In this document: piece after piece, positions 49,489-55,854 of the stretch | Layout of the letters: each line of letters opens with the position of its first letter | Position numbering within the stretch: position 1 is the stretch's first letter | IMG/VR virus record: IMGVR_UViG_3300035034_000461 | Location: 1 to 64,000 of that record | DNA: 64,000 bases | Reading direction: 5' to 3' (one strand) | From: a virus | Notes under the pieces: generated by a model | Told to the model about the DNA's origin: nothing | The model's input: only the letters and a program-made list of their open reading frames with translations | Database searches by the model: none | Translations under genes and position numbers: made by a program

Positions 49489-49719
49489 ATGACAAAGCAA
49501 TACACCGTTTCAACCAAATTACAAAGCAACGACAAGCTTTTCCCTTTCGCGGGGATGATTAATAACGTTAAAGTTGTATCGTGTCAAACCGATCAAAACG
49601 CTATGGAAGGCGCGGAAAGAATCTTAAAAGTCTTACAAGATTGCAAAGCTGGCTTAAGAGACTCAAGCGGCAGTGGAATCGACATTGATAAACTTGACAA
49701 AGCACTTGGCAATCGGTAA
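49489..49719 (+). CDS. Hypothetical protein, 76 aa
   Basis: 'KVVSCQTDQNAMEGAERILK' then a Ser/Gly-rich stretch and 'IDKLDKALGNR'. Not recognised. Promoter TAGAAT. Confidence 0.65.
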   Translation: MTKQYTVSTKLQSNDKLFPFAGMINNVKVVSCQTDQNAMEGAERILKVLQDCKAGLRDSSGSGIDIDKLDKALGNR

Positions 49720-49740
49720 AAACTAGCGTAAACTGAACCT

Positions 49741-49971
49741 ATGCAAGACATGATCATTACCCTTCCCAAAGAATTGAAGAAATCCATGGACAAAGGATAT
49801 CTGGAAGTGGAATCTTTGGTGGTTTTCCTTTTTGTGGAAAAAGGATTCTCCAATCCATTGGGTAAGAAATTCAGAGATACCGCATTGCGAGACTTAACCA
49901 AAGATGGGCGTCATATTCGTAGTTGCTCAATCGATGCAGAAACGGGAGATATGCACATAAAGTTTGCGTAA
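49741..49971 (+). CDS. Hypothetical protein, 76 aa
   Basis: 'MQDMIITLPKELKKSMDKGY' and 'LRDLTKDGRHIRSCSIDAET'. Not recognised. Promoter with AAAAACTAGCGTAAACT. Confidence 0.65.
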   Translation: MQDMIITLPKELKKSMDKGYLEVESLVVFLFVEKGFSNPLGKKFRDTALRDLTKDGRHIRSCSIDAETGDMHIKFA

Positions 49972-49995
49972 AAACTAGGATACAATAACACTATC

Positions 49996-50286
49996 ATGAA
50001 AAACAAGACATTCTACATGTTTATCGGAGATAACGATAACCAATTGAAAAATAAGAGTAAGCGATTTGTCGTCTTAGCTGATACTATCAAGGATACTAAT
50101 CAAGCACAATTCATTGGAGTGGTGGTTGCAACTAATAAGAAAGCCGCGCATTCAATTGGAGAGGAAAGTTACAATTGGGGAAACCCTTTGTATGACATGG
50201 CGCGTGGGAGTTATCCGCCCTTTGTTCCTGTTTCCTCTGAGTTCATTCTAGCCAACTTTGATAAGAGCAATCTTAGTAAAAACTAG
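49996..50286 (+). CDS. Hypothetical protein, 96 aa
   Basis: 'YMFIGDNDNQLKNKSKRFVV' and 'FIGVVVATNKKAAHSIGEES' fit a small beta-alpha protein. Ends 'NLSKN' with the promoter TAG. Confidence 0.65.
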   Translation: MKNKTFYMFIGDNDNQLKNKSKRFVVLADTIKDTNQAQFIGVVVATNKKAAHSIGEESYNWGNPLYDMARGSYPPFVPVSSEFILANFDKSNLSKN

Positions 50287-50300
50287 AATAGACTAAGGAC

Positions 50301-50402
50301 ATGCTAATCAAATACACATACACAGTAGAAGTGAAAGATTCCATGAAATTGTGGATAGCGTGTTGAGGGTGGGATAGAGGAATATGGGGGGATAAAAACT
50401 AG
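50301..50402 (+). pseudogene. Small gene with in-frame TGA
   Basis: 'MLIKYTYTVEVKDSMKLWIA' then Cys and TGA at 50364-50366. The same frame continues 'GWDRGIWGDKN' to the TAG of the next promoter element, the usual end for genes here. Confidence 0.4.
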
Positions 50403-50410
50403 GATAGAAT
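50393..50410 (+). promoter_or_regulatory. Phage promoter element in front of a tRNA
   Basis: AAAAACTAGGATAGAAT, hexamer TAGAAT at 50405-50410. An ATG at 50417 opens only 4 codons (MTTI), so the product is the tRNA transcript. The element plus ATGACAACG recurs after the tRNA (50534-50565). Confidence 0.65.
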
Positions 50411-50452
50411 AATATCATGACAACGATCTGAATACTGAAATATAACACTTTC

Positions 50453-50527
50453 GCGCTTGTAGCTCAAGGGTAGAGCAAACGACTCATAATCGTTAGGTTA
50501 CTGGTTCGAATCCAGTCGGGCGCACCA
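50453..50527 (+). tRNA. tRNA with CAU anticodon (Ile2 candidate)
   Basis: Acceptor GCGCTTG/CGGGCGC (two G-T pairs), D stem GCTC/GAGC, anticodon stem AACGA/TCGTT with loop CTCATAA (CAT at 50485-50487), T stem ACTGG/CCAGT with TTCGAAT, discriminator A and encoded CCA. The core CGACTCATAATCG equals that of E. coli tRNA-Ile2 as I recall it. Together with the phage TilS this suggests AUA decoding; Met cannot be excluded. Confidence 0.93.
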
Positions 50528-50556
50528 CTTTATAAAAACTAGGATAGAATAATATC

Positions 50557-50736
50557 ATGACAACGCAACAATACATCACGCCAACGCAACAATACCTACT
50601 AGATCTTTATCATGAATATTGTAATGACTTCCTCACAATCGCTTTCATGGCGGAAAAAAAGGAAATCAGTCCTGAAACTCTCAAATCAATGGTGGATGAA
50701 GGGCGTAAAATTTCCTTGGAAATCAGTGCGCTTTAA
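50557..50736 (+). CDS. Small helical protein, 59 aa
   Basis: 'MTTQQYITPTQQYLLDLYHE' then 'LTIAFMAEKKEISPETLKSM'. The second of two copies of the element plus ATGACAACG that bracket the tRNA. Looks like a complete gene. Confidence 0.6.
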   Translation: MTTQQYITPTQQYLLDLYHEYCNDFLTIAFMAEKKEISPETLKSMVDEGRKISLEISAL

Positions 50737-50739
50737 ATT

Positions 50740-50815
50740 GACTCTGACTCTAGGGAGAAAAAGCTTGTAGCCCTTTGAATATAAGGGTTTGTAAAAATAG
50801 ACAATCGGCTATAAA
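50740..50815 (+). ncRNA. Structured intergenic element A
   Basis: Holds CTAGGGAGAAAAAGCTTGTAG followed by the hairpin CCCTT-TGAATAT-AAGGG, with ATTG and CAAT at its ends. It matches element B at 51590 in order of motifs (ctAGGGAGA..., then CCCTTT...GGG...). Could be a regulatory RNA or a terminator; the T-run is missing. Confidence 0.35.
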
Positions 50816-50847
50816 TATTATAAAAACTAGGATAGACTGATATCACC

Positions 50848-51096
50848 ATGAAGCCACCTAGAAATATCCCACGGACTGGGTGGAAGCTCCCATCTCATTG
50901 CTTGGGTTGTAATGCTGCTGATAGTTTTTATATACAATTAGTAAAAAGCTCTCAAATGATCCATGGAGAAGAAACTTCATACCAAACTAAGAAGTATGTA
51001 TGCCACCATTGTGGAGCCTCCGTCCTTTCCCCCGATCAGATTAGTCAAGGCGTGAAAGATGCGGTCTTAGCATACCAGCGAAGTGTAGGATTATAA
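50848..51096 (+). CDS. Zinc-finger protein, MqsA/YgiT-like, 82 aa
   Basis: 'CLGCNAADSF' and 'YVCHHCGASVLSPDQISQGV' give a CxxC...CxxC zinc site followed by the helix found at the junction of MqsA-type antitoxin fingers. The HTH half is absent. A small zinc protein; no toxin partner is visible. Confidence 0.65.
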   Translation: MKPPRNIPRTGWKLPSHCLGCNAADSFYIQLVKSSQMIHGEETSYQTKKYVCHHCGASVLSPDQISQGVKDAVLAYQRSVGL

Positions 51097-51120
51097 AAAC
51101 TAGGATATACTGATATCACC

Positions 51121-51588
51121 ATGAACGACATCACTTCGACCATAACATCTGAGAAGATTAAAATATCCATTGGAACTCATACCAGTATCCTTAATGAGAC
51201 TACTCTCAATAAGATTAATAAGGATGATATTATCAAATCACTTAGATCTTTGAAAGATAAGTGCAAAGCATCCAATGTAACCTTGCGAGGATATAACAAA
51301 ACGCTTGCATTTATTAAAGATAATTATTCAGCTTATCTCAGTGAATATAGACATAGACAATTCTTATTCGATGAAGTACGCGTAAAGGCTCAAAACATGC
51401 TAGAATCATCAGAGGATGGCGTTCTAGACGCTGAAATGCAAAAGGAATGCACGACTACTAGAAATGAGATGCTAAGCTTAAATTGGCGTTCTACGCTCCT
51501 TTCTAAGTTTAATGGTCTTTCTTATAAACTTGAAGGATATGAAAACAAAAACCTATCAGACTTCACCATGATATATATCGGACAATAA
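51121..51588 (+). CDS. Hypothetical helical protein, 155 aa
   Basis: Long helices ('DIIKSLRSLKDKCKASNVTL', 'HRQFLFDEVRVKAQNMLES'). Not recognised. Promoter TATACT with 9 nt to the ATG. Confidence 0.65.
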   Translation: MNDITSTITSEKIKISIGTHTSILNETTLNKINKDDIIKSLRSLKDKCKASNVTLRGYNKTLAFIKDNYSAYLSEYRHRQFLFDEVRVKAQNMLESSEDGVLDAEMQKECTTTRNEMLSLNWRSTLLSKFNGLSYKLEGYENKNLSDFTMIYIGQ

Positions 51589-51589
51589 A

Positions 51590-51690
51590 CCATTCTCAAT
51601 AAGCCTTTCTAGCCCTAGGGAGAGAGAGGCTGCATCCCTTTAACTACGGGGAAACGTGAAAATACTCTTATTGAGACTGATCTATTAGGA
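51590..51690 (+). ncRNA. Structured intergenic element B
   Basis: CTCAATAAG (51595-51603) is perfectly complementary to CTTATTGAG (51667-51675) and closes a domain that contains CTAGGGAGAGAGAGGCTGC and CCCTTTAACTACGGGG. The inside resembles element A at 50740. Both lie just before a promoter element. Confidence 0.4.
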
Positions 51691-51719
51691 CATTATAAAA
51701 ACTAGAGTAAGATAATACC

Positions 51720-51842
51720 ATGACCATAAAGGAAATACTAGCGACAATCGGACTAATCGTGCTTATCCTATTCACAATTTGGGTGGACAACCAATGGGAA
51801 GTTAAGCCAACCGAAGTTCATTCCCCTATTCATAAAAACTAG
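51720..51842 (+). CDS. Single-span membrane peptide, 40 aa
   Basis: 'KEILATIGLIVLILFTIWVD' is one span; ends 'SPIHKN' with the promoter TAG. Promoter hexamer TAAGAT. Confidence 0.6.
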   Translation: MTIKEILATIGLIVLILFTIWVDNQWEVKPTEVHSPIHKN

Positions 51843-51859
51843 GATAAGATATTACTACC

Positions 51860-52225
51860 ATGAAACACTCATTATTCACTCAATCATACAAAGGTTTATA
51901 TATTCATTCACATTGCAACGGGGAAAATTCAATCGTTCAATGCACCATGCCTTTCAAGAATCTACGTGGTAAGTCCGTGGAGAATATGAAACGCCGTATT
52001 AGAAATGAGATCAAGAGAACGATGGAATTCGTCACAGAAGAAAGCTTTTTAAGACTTCCAAACGACTTGAATGGCAATCCTCGCTACTATCTTTCATCTC
52101 AGGATACTACTGAAAAGCTTGCAAGGGAAGCTGGCGGGACTATGTATCGCGGGAACAGATATGGCGCGGGATGGGTATTCTCGACGTATAACCTTCGCGG
52201 GACAGTTACAACTCTAAACGCATAA
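51860..52225 (+). CDS. Hypothetical protein, 121 aa
   Basis: 'GKSVENMKRRIRNEIKRTME' is a basic helix; 'GNPRYYLSSQDTTEKLAREA' and 'GTMYRGNRYGAGWVFS' follow. Not recognised. Confidence 0.65.
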   Translation: MKHSLFTQSYKGLYIHSHCNGENSIVQCTMPFKNLRGKSVENMKRRIRNEIKRTMEFVTEESFLRLPNDLNGNPRYYLSSQDTTEKLAREAGGTMYRGNRYGAGWVFSTYNLRGTVTTLNA

Positions 52226-52228
52226 CCC

Positions 52229-52324
52229 TTGGACATTACACTAATTTTAGCGATTATCGTTCTGGGATGCGTCGGGCTGTATGTCATTGCTGGGATTATC
52301 CTACTGATATTCATCTTTAAGTAA
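52229..52324 (+). CDS. Membrane peptide with TTG start, 31 aa
   Basis: 'LDITLILAIIVLGCVGLYVI' and 'AGIILLIFIFK' form one long or two short spans. It starts 4 nt after the previous stop and ends in the next promoter's TAA, which supports it; no ATG is available. Confidence 0.45.
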   Translation: MDITLILAIIVLGCVGLYVIAGIILLIFIFK

Positions 52325-52345
52325 AAACTAGAGTAAACTGGTAAC

Positions 52346-52615
52346 ATGACCAAGACAATGAAACACGACATGAGCCTAAGATTCCGCGCTAAGGAAAAGC
52401 AACTTAGGCGCAATGCTAAGATTCTCTTGAAGGATATTTTCGGATTTGCTACCCTCAAGGAAGCTCGTCAATGGCTCATTGATCATTCTAAAGATGGGTA
52501 TTGCATACTAAAAAAGGATGGCGTGGAAGTCTTCTATGCGTCCAATTGTCGCCCCGGTTATAAGTTTCAAATGGGAGGAAATCACAAGGGAATTTTCGTA
52601 TCGACACCTTTTTAA
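52346..52615 (+). CDS. Basic hypothetical protein, 89 aa
   Basis: Starts 'MTKTMKHDMSLRFRAKEKQL' with many Arg/Lys. First of a set of genes sharing the 5' cassette promoter plus ATGACCAAGACAATGAAA. Possibly nucleic-acid binding. Confidence 0.65.
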   Translation: MTKTMKHDMSLRFRAKEKQLRRNAKILLKDIFGFATLKEARQWLIDHSKDGYCILKKDGVEVFYASNCRPGYKFQMGGNHKGIFVSTPF

Positions 52616-52636
52616 AAACTAGAGTAAACTGGTAAC

Positions 52637-52819
52637 ATGACCAACGCCATGAAATACTCCATCAGAATCACGCACAACGATCCGTCATTAGGCGAACAAG
52701 TCTTTTTCTTGTTATATAACAATCGCACCTCTTGGGGTATTGTCACGGCTGGGAAACATCTCAGAAGCTACCTCGCAGTATGCGGAAACGACTACACTGC
52801 CGTGATTGAAGAAGCCTAA
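52637..52819 (+). CDS. Hypothetical protein, 60 aa, paralogue of 55068
   Basis: 'MTNAMKYSIRITHNDPSLGE' to 'VCGNDYTAVIEEA'. Nearly the same protein is encoded at 55068-55244. Confidence 0.65.
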   Translation: MTNAMKYSIRITHNDPSLGEQVFFLLYNNRTSWGIVTAGKHLRSYLAVCGNDYTAVIEEA

Positions 52820-52850
52820 GACTTTTTAAAAACTAGAGTAAACTGGTAAC

Positions 52851-53069
52851 ATGACCAAGACAATGAAATACTATATCGCAGCATACACACTCCGCAAAGA
52901 TGGGGAAGAGGAGGAAGTCATCCTTTTTGAAGACGCAAATTGGTCTGATGTCCTAGTTAAAAAATGGAACGAGTTATACGAAAATTTCAAGTTCGGAGAT
53001 AAGACAATTCGAGGATGGTATTCCGATGAACATCAGACCCGCCTGATTTGTAGCCATCGATCCGAATAA
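52851..53069 (+). CDS. Hypothetical protein, 72 aa
   Basis: 'MTKTMKYYIAAYTLRKDGEE' then 'WYSDEHQTRLICSHRSE'. Same 5' cassette as at 52346; body unrelated. Confidence 0.65.
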   Translation: MTKTMKYYIAAYTLRKDGEEEEVILFEDANWSDVLVKKWNELYENFKFGDKTIRGWYSDEHQTRLICSHRSE

Positions 53070-53102
53070 GACTTTTTAAAAACTACAACATACTACCCAT
53101 AT

Positions 53103-53285
53103 ATGAAACTTAAAATGGACATTAACGGCAACAAGACTCTTTACATTCTTCGTGGTGACAAGACTCTCCGCATTCAAACCAATGGCAACCTTCCTAAGAC
53201 TCACAGAGACGGGATTGGATCATGGACTGAAGCAGAGGTCGATGCGTATCACAGGAGCATCTTTCTAAGCCTTTATAAAAACTAA
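53103..53285 (+). CDS. Hypothetical protein, 60 aa
   Basis: 'MKLKMDINGNKTLYILRGDK' and 'GIGSWTEAEVDAYHRSIF'. Short beta-rich protein. Ends 'LYKN' at the TAA of AAAAACTAAG. Confidence 0.65.
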   Translation: MKLKMDINGNKTLYILRGDKTLRIQTNGNLPKTHRDGIGSWTEAEVDAYHRSIFLSLYKN

Positions 53286-53302
53286 GCTAAACTGATACTG
53301 CC

Positions 53303-53596
53303 ATGAGAAAAGTAACACAACAAGCAGCAGCCGCCTTTCACGGCTCCCGCAAATTCAAAAGCGGAGCAACGCAAGTCAATCCCCGCCTAGGAGGAGTCGA
53401 GCTAGTCCTTCACGGTAGCGTGATTGCCCGTGAGATCGATGGAGGGGGGCTTTCAGTCAATCTCTGCGGCTATCCCACCAAAGTCACCCGCGAACGTCTC
53501 AATAGCCTTCACGGCGTCTCAATCTCTCAAGATAAAGGCATTCAATATCTCAATGGAGAGGTAATGCCCGAAAATGGCTGGGTGAAAATTTCATAG
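53303..53596 (+). CDS. Hypothetical protein, 97 aa
   Basis: 'MRKVTQQAAAAFHGSRKFKS' and 'YLNGEVMPENGWVKIS'. GC-rich relative to genes before 50 kb. Similar short phage proteins begin with 'v.q.i..AF..g'. Function unknown. Confidence 0.65.
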   Translation: MRKVTQQAAAAFHGSRKFKSGATQVNPRLGGVELVLHGSVIAREIDGGGLSVNLCGYPTKVTRERLNSLHGVSISQDKGIQYLNGEVMPENGWVKIS

Positions 53597-53598
53597 GT

Positions 53599-53656
53599 GC
53601 GTCATGGCAAAGTCCCCTCTCTTGGGTGGTTCTAAGAGAGGGGCGACCATGTCACT
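53599..53656 (+). terminator. Strong intergenic hairpin
   Basis: CCCCTCTCTT (53614-53623) pairs with AAGAGAGGGG (53634-53643), loop of 10. Outer bases GTG...CATGG and CCATG...CAC can extend it. The 3' flank GGGGCGACCATGTCACTTT is repeated at 54715 and 55021. A terminator or processing site before the next promoter. Confidence 0.5.
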
Positions 53657-53683
53657 TTATAAAAACTACAATATACTGATACC

Positions 53684-53968
53684 ATGACTAAGACCATGAA
53701 CCCACTAGAAACATTCATCCTACCAGAAACATTCATCGATTACAGCGGCAATCCACGCGCTACGGATTTCCCTAAAGGGAAGCTTATATTCAACGATGGC
53801 GATATTTACTTGTTCGGTATGGCAAACGATTACACGATCGTATATACTTCAACCATTCAAGAAACGTTCACGCGCCTATCTTATGCCATGGCAAGGGCAA
53901 AGGTGGTAACTCTGCAAGATCATCAGGCCAAGTGCGAAGCAAGCATGAAGTTGAGCGGCTTTCGCTAA
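53684..53968 (+). CDS. Hypothetical protein, 94 aa, paralogue of 43101
   Basis: 'MTKTMNPLETFILPETFIDY', 'FPKGKLIFNDGDIYLFGMAN' and 'DHQAKCEAS'. Matches the plan of the 43101 protein. Carries the MTKTM-type 5' cassette. Confidence 0.65.
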   Translation: MTKTMNPLETFILPETFIDYSGNPRATDFPKGKLIFNDGDIYLFGMANDYTIVYTSTIQETFTRLSYAMARAKVVTLQDHQAKCEASMKLSGFR

Positions 53969-54011
53969 GGAGAATGACACGTTATAAAAACTACAATATA
54001 CTGATACCACT

Positions 54012-54239
54012 TTGAAAACTGTAAACTTAAAAAAGCACGTATGGGAAGGCTGGACTGTTCAATGTTTCGTTGACGAGCTAGAACCTCAACTTGATCAAGC
54101 TAGAATTGGGAACTCAATTCTTCGTTTTCCTAAAAGCAAGGATGATTTGAGAAAGTTTCTTAAAGAGAATCAGCCCTATTACAAGAAGGAAATAAAAGAT
54201 CTCGTCGCCTATTTTAGCATAAGATACGGATTGAAATAA
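54012..54239 (+). CDS. Hypothetical protein with TTG start, 75 aa
   Basis: 'MKTVNLKKHVWEGWTVQCFV' (TTG at 54012) and 'SKDDLRKFLKENQPYYKKEI'. Phage proteins with this W.V...ve.L.p plan are known, function unknown. Promoter TATACT with 13 nt to the TTG. Confidence 0.65.
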   Translation: MKTVNLKKHVWEGWTVQCFVDELEPQLDQARIGNSILRFPKSKDDLRKFLKENQPYYKKEIKDLVAYFSIRYGLK

Positions 54240-54258
54240 AACCAAGCTCTTAATAATC

Positions 54259-54290
54259 GCTCGCTCATTAAATTGAGCGAGCCTTTCCGG
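54259..54290 (+). terminator. Intergenic hairpin, terminator candidate
   Basis: GCTCGCTCA (54259-54267) and TGAGCGAGC (54274-54282), perfect 9-bp stem, loop TTAAAT, then CTTTCC. Lies between a stop and the next promoter. Confidence 0.55.
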
Positions 54291-54326
54291 TGCAACCTGT
54301 AAAAACTAGGATAGACTGATACTGCC

Positions 54327-54677
54327 ATGAAGAACATCACAACCCCTGCACAAGACATCGCACGCCACGCACGCCTTTACGCTGCGTATCAAGATACCAT
54401 TCGCAATGAGGATGCGGATCAAAACGACTATGACTCAAGAGAGAGCAAGCACTTCGATTTCTGCCTAAGGGGAAGTTCTAAGAACGACGGGAAGGAATAC
54501 TTCACCCGCTCTCCCTACGCTACCGTGCAAGCTTGTGGCGGTGGCTTCATCGTTCACAACGTGCCAACGGGTAAGAATTGGCCTTTCGCTACGTGGGAGG
54601 GCGCAATGTCCATGCGTGGTGGCGTGTCCGCACGATATAAACATATTGAGACATCAGGAGAGTTCAAGGTTTCCTAA
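54327..54677 (+). CDS. Hypothetical protein, 116 aa
   Basis: 'DIARHARLYAAYQDTIRNED' and 'GGGFIVHNVPTGKNWPFATW'. Not recognised. GC-rich for this genome. Confidence 0.65.
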   Translation: MKNITTPAQDIARHARLYAAYQDTIRNEDADQNDYDSRESKHFDFCLRGSSKNDGKEYFTRSPYATVQACGGGFIVHNVPTGKNWPFATWEGAMSMRGGVSARYKHIETSGEFKVS

Positions 54678-54683
54678 GCTTCT

Positions 54684-54767
54684 AAGGTTTCCTAACTTGG
54701 GCAGTTCCGAGAGAGGGGCGACCATGTCACTTTTTAAAAACTACAGTAAACTGTAACTACCATGAAA
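54684..54767 (+). repeat. Duplicated intergenic promoter cassette, copy 1
   Basis: From AAGGTTTCCTAACTTGGGCA through GAGAGAGGGGCGACCATGTC to the promoter and the ATG of the next gene. Repeated almost exactly at 54990-55073. Confidence 0.85.
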
Positions 54768-54986
54768 CGATTCAATTTCACCGCTAAGGATACCGCCGTA
54801 ATCAATGAACACATGTCTGCAATCACCAGACGTATTGAGGAGGCGACTAATGATTCTCTCGTGGCTATGACTCGGTCTTCCGATCCATCTCAAAGTGATA
54901 TTTATGAGAAAATTATTGCTATGAACATGAAGCAAGCGAAAAAGGAAATAAAAATGCTATGCTTTGAAGTTCAATCTTATAAGTAA
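54762..54986 (+). CDS. Hypothetical helical protein, 74 aa
   Basis: 'MKRFNFTAKDTAVINEHMSA' and 'EKIIAMNMKQAKKEIKMLCF'. Not recognised. Confidence 0.65.
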   Translation: MKRFNFTAKDTAVINEHMSAITRRIEEATNDSLVAMTRSSDPSQSDIYEKIIAMNMKQAKKEIKMLCFEVQSYK

Positions 54987-54989
54987 AAT

Positions 54990-55073
54990 AAGGTTTCCTA
55001 ACTTGGGCAGTTCCGAGAGAGGGGCGACCATGTCACTTTTTAAAAACTACAGTAAACTGTAACTACCATGAAA
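54990..55073 (+). repeat. Duplicated intergenic promoter cassette, copy 2
   Basis: Second copy of the 54684 cassette, 306 bp downstream, driving the paralogue of the 52637 gene. Confidence 0.85.
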
Positions 55074-55244
55074 ATGAAATACTCCATCAGAATCACGCAC
55101 AACGATCCTTCACTAGGCGAACAAGTCTTTTTCTTATCTCACAACAATCGCACCGCTTGGGTCATTGCCACGGCTAGGAAACATCTCAGTAGCTATCTAG
55201 AAGTATGTGGAAACGATTACACTGCCGTGATTGAAGAAGCCTAA
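55068..55244 (+). CDS. Hypothetical protein, 58 aa, paralogue of 52637
   Basis: 'MKMKYSIRITHNDPSLGEQV' to 'VCGNDYTAVIEEA'; about 9 of 58 residues differ from the 52637 protein, mostly in the middle. ATG set by the duplicated promoter cassette. Confidence 0.6.
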   Translation: MKMKYSIRITHNDPSLGEQVFFLSHNNRTAWVIATARKHLSSYLEVCGNDYTAVIEEA

Positions 55245-55328
55245 GACATTTATAGACTAAACTCACAGACTTTATGAAATAACACCCACCGATTGTAAAA
55301 ACTAGGATAGACTAAACTCACAGACTTT

Positions 55329-55643
55329 ATGAAATACATCAACACCACCCCACACTCCATCTTCGAAGTAGAAACTGGCAGAACATTCCCATCTAGCGAG
55401 CATCTTACCCGTGTCAGCGTGTCTAATGAGTTTGTTTCCGTAAGCGGCGGCGTTCGCCTCTTTAGCACCACATACGGCGTCGTGACTGGTTTGCCAGCAA
55501 GCGAGGATGGGGTGCTTTTCATAGTTTCCGCGCTTGTCAAGCTTGCAGCAAACAAGGAGAAGCGTTTCGACGTGGTTTCTCCCGGCGAGCTTCTACGTGA
55601 CGAAAATGGCAATCCAGTCGGGTGCAGGGGATTCTCCCTCTAA
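55329..55643 (+). CDS. Hypothetical protein, 104 aa
   Basis: 'MKYINTTPHSIFEVETGRTF' and 'FDVVSPGELLRDENGNPVGC'. Beta-rich; unrecognised. The start region TAGACTAAACTCACAGACTT through ATGAAATA also occurs 73 nt upstream, a small duplication. Confidence 0.65.
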   Translation: MKYINTTPHSIFEVETGRTFPSSEHLTRVSVSNEFVSVSGGVRLFSTTYGVVTGLPASEDGVLFIVSALVKLAANKEKRFDVVSPGELLRDENGNPVGCRGFSL

Positions 55644-55677
55644 GACTTTATAAAAACTACACTAAACTGATACTACC

Positions 55678-55830
55678 ATGAGCAATACCACACCAGCCAC
55701 ACTCCACACTCTGATTCACTCCTGCGGATCGGTGCAACATGTAATGTTGACACCCGAGGATGTTCAATATCTCGTCGGTCTTCAGATCAAAAATGACGAG
55801 TTTGCCCCTCAAGAAGTTTACCCTGTATAA
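55678..55830 (+). CDS. Hypothetical protein, 50 aa
   Basis: 'MSNTTPATLHTLIHSCGSVQ' and 'LTPEDVQYLVGLQIKNDEFA'. Complete promoter (TAAACT). Not recognised. Confidence 0.55.
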   Translation: MSNTTPATLHTLIHSCGSVQHVMLTPEDVQYLVGLQIKNDEFAPQEVYPV

Positions 55831-55854
55831 AAACTACAGTAAAATAATACTACC

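Larger units (their letters stand above)
1811..55850 (+). promoter_or_regulatory. Dispersed plus-strand promoter element AAAAACTAG-GA-TAnnnT (about 70 copies)
   Basis: The element precedes starts at 1835, 7885, 10647, 11595, 13533, 14867, 20730, 22072, 23433, 25138, 25596, 27114, 27670, 27754, 28924, 29418, 29919, 30691, 31718, 32070, 32292, 33207, 33385, 34600, 37182, 37495, 38041, 38518, 38846, 39287, 40026, 40305, 40707, 40869, 41163, 41225, 41629, 42076, 42405, 43101, 43359, 44376, 46343, 47066, 47708, 48050, 49027, 49489, 49741, 49996, 50301, 50417, 50557, 50848, 51121, 51720, 51860, 52346, 52637, 52851, 53103, 53303, 53684, 54012, 54327, 54762, 55068, 55329, 55678 and 55855, and a gene-free copy at 20212. 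The hexamer varies as TACAAT, TATAAT, TAGAAT, TATACT, TAGACT, TAAACT or TAAGAT, and mostly ends 6 nt before the ATG (up to about 9-13 nt after 50.5 kb). From 40.8 kb some copies read AAAAACTAC. A promoter giving leaderless mRNA is the best reading; it has not been tested. Confidence 0.75.

Noticed and set aside
9965-50366. Reassigned stop codon in this genome
   Set aside because: All three stops interrupt genes, and all three also end many normal genes.
1811-55850. Reading the repeated element as a Shine-Dalgarno site (AGGA in CTAGGATA)
   Set aside because: AGGA is 12 nt or more from the ATG and is lost in many copies (AGAATA, AGAGTA, ACAATA), while the TAnnnT hexamer is kept.
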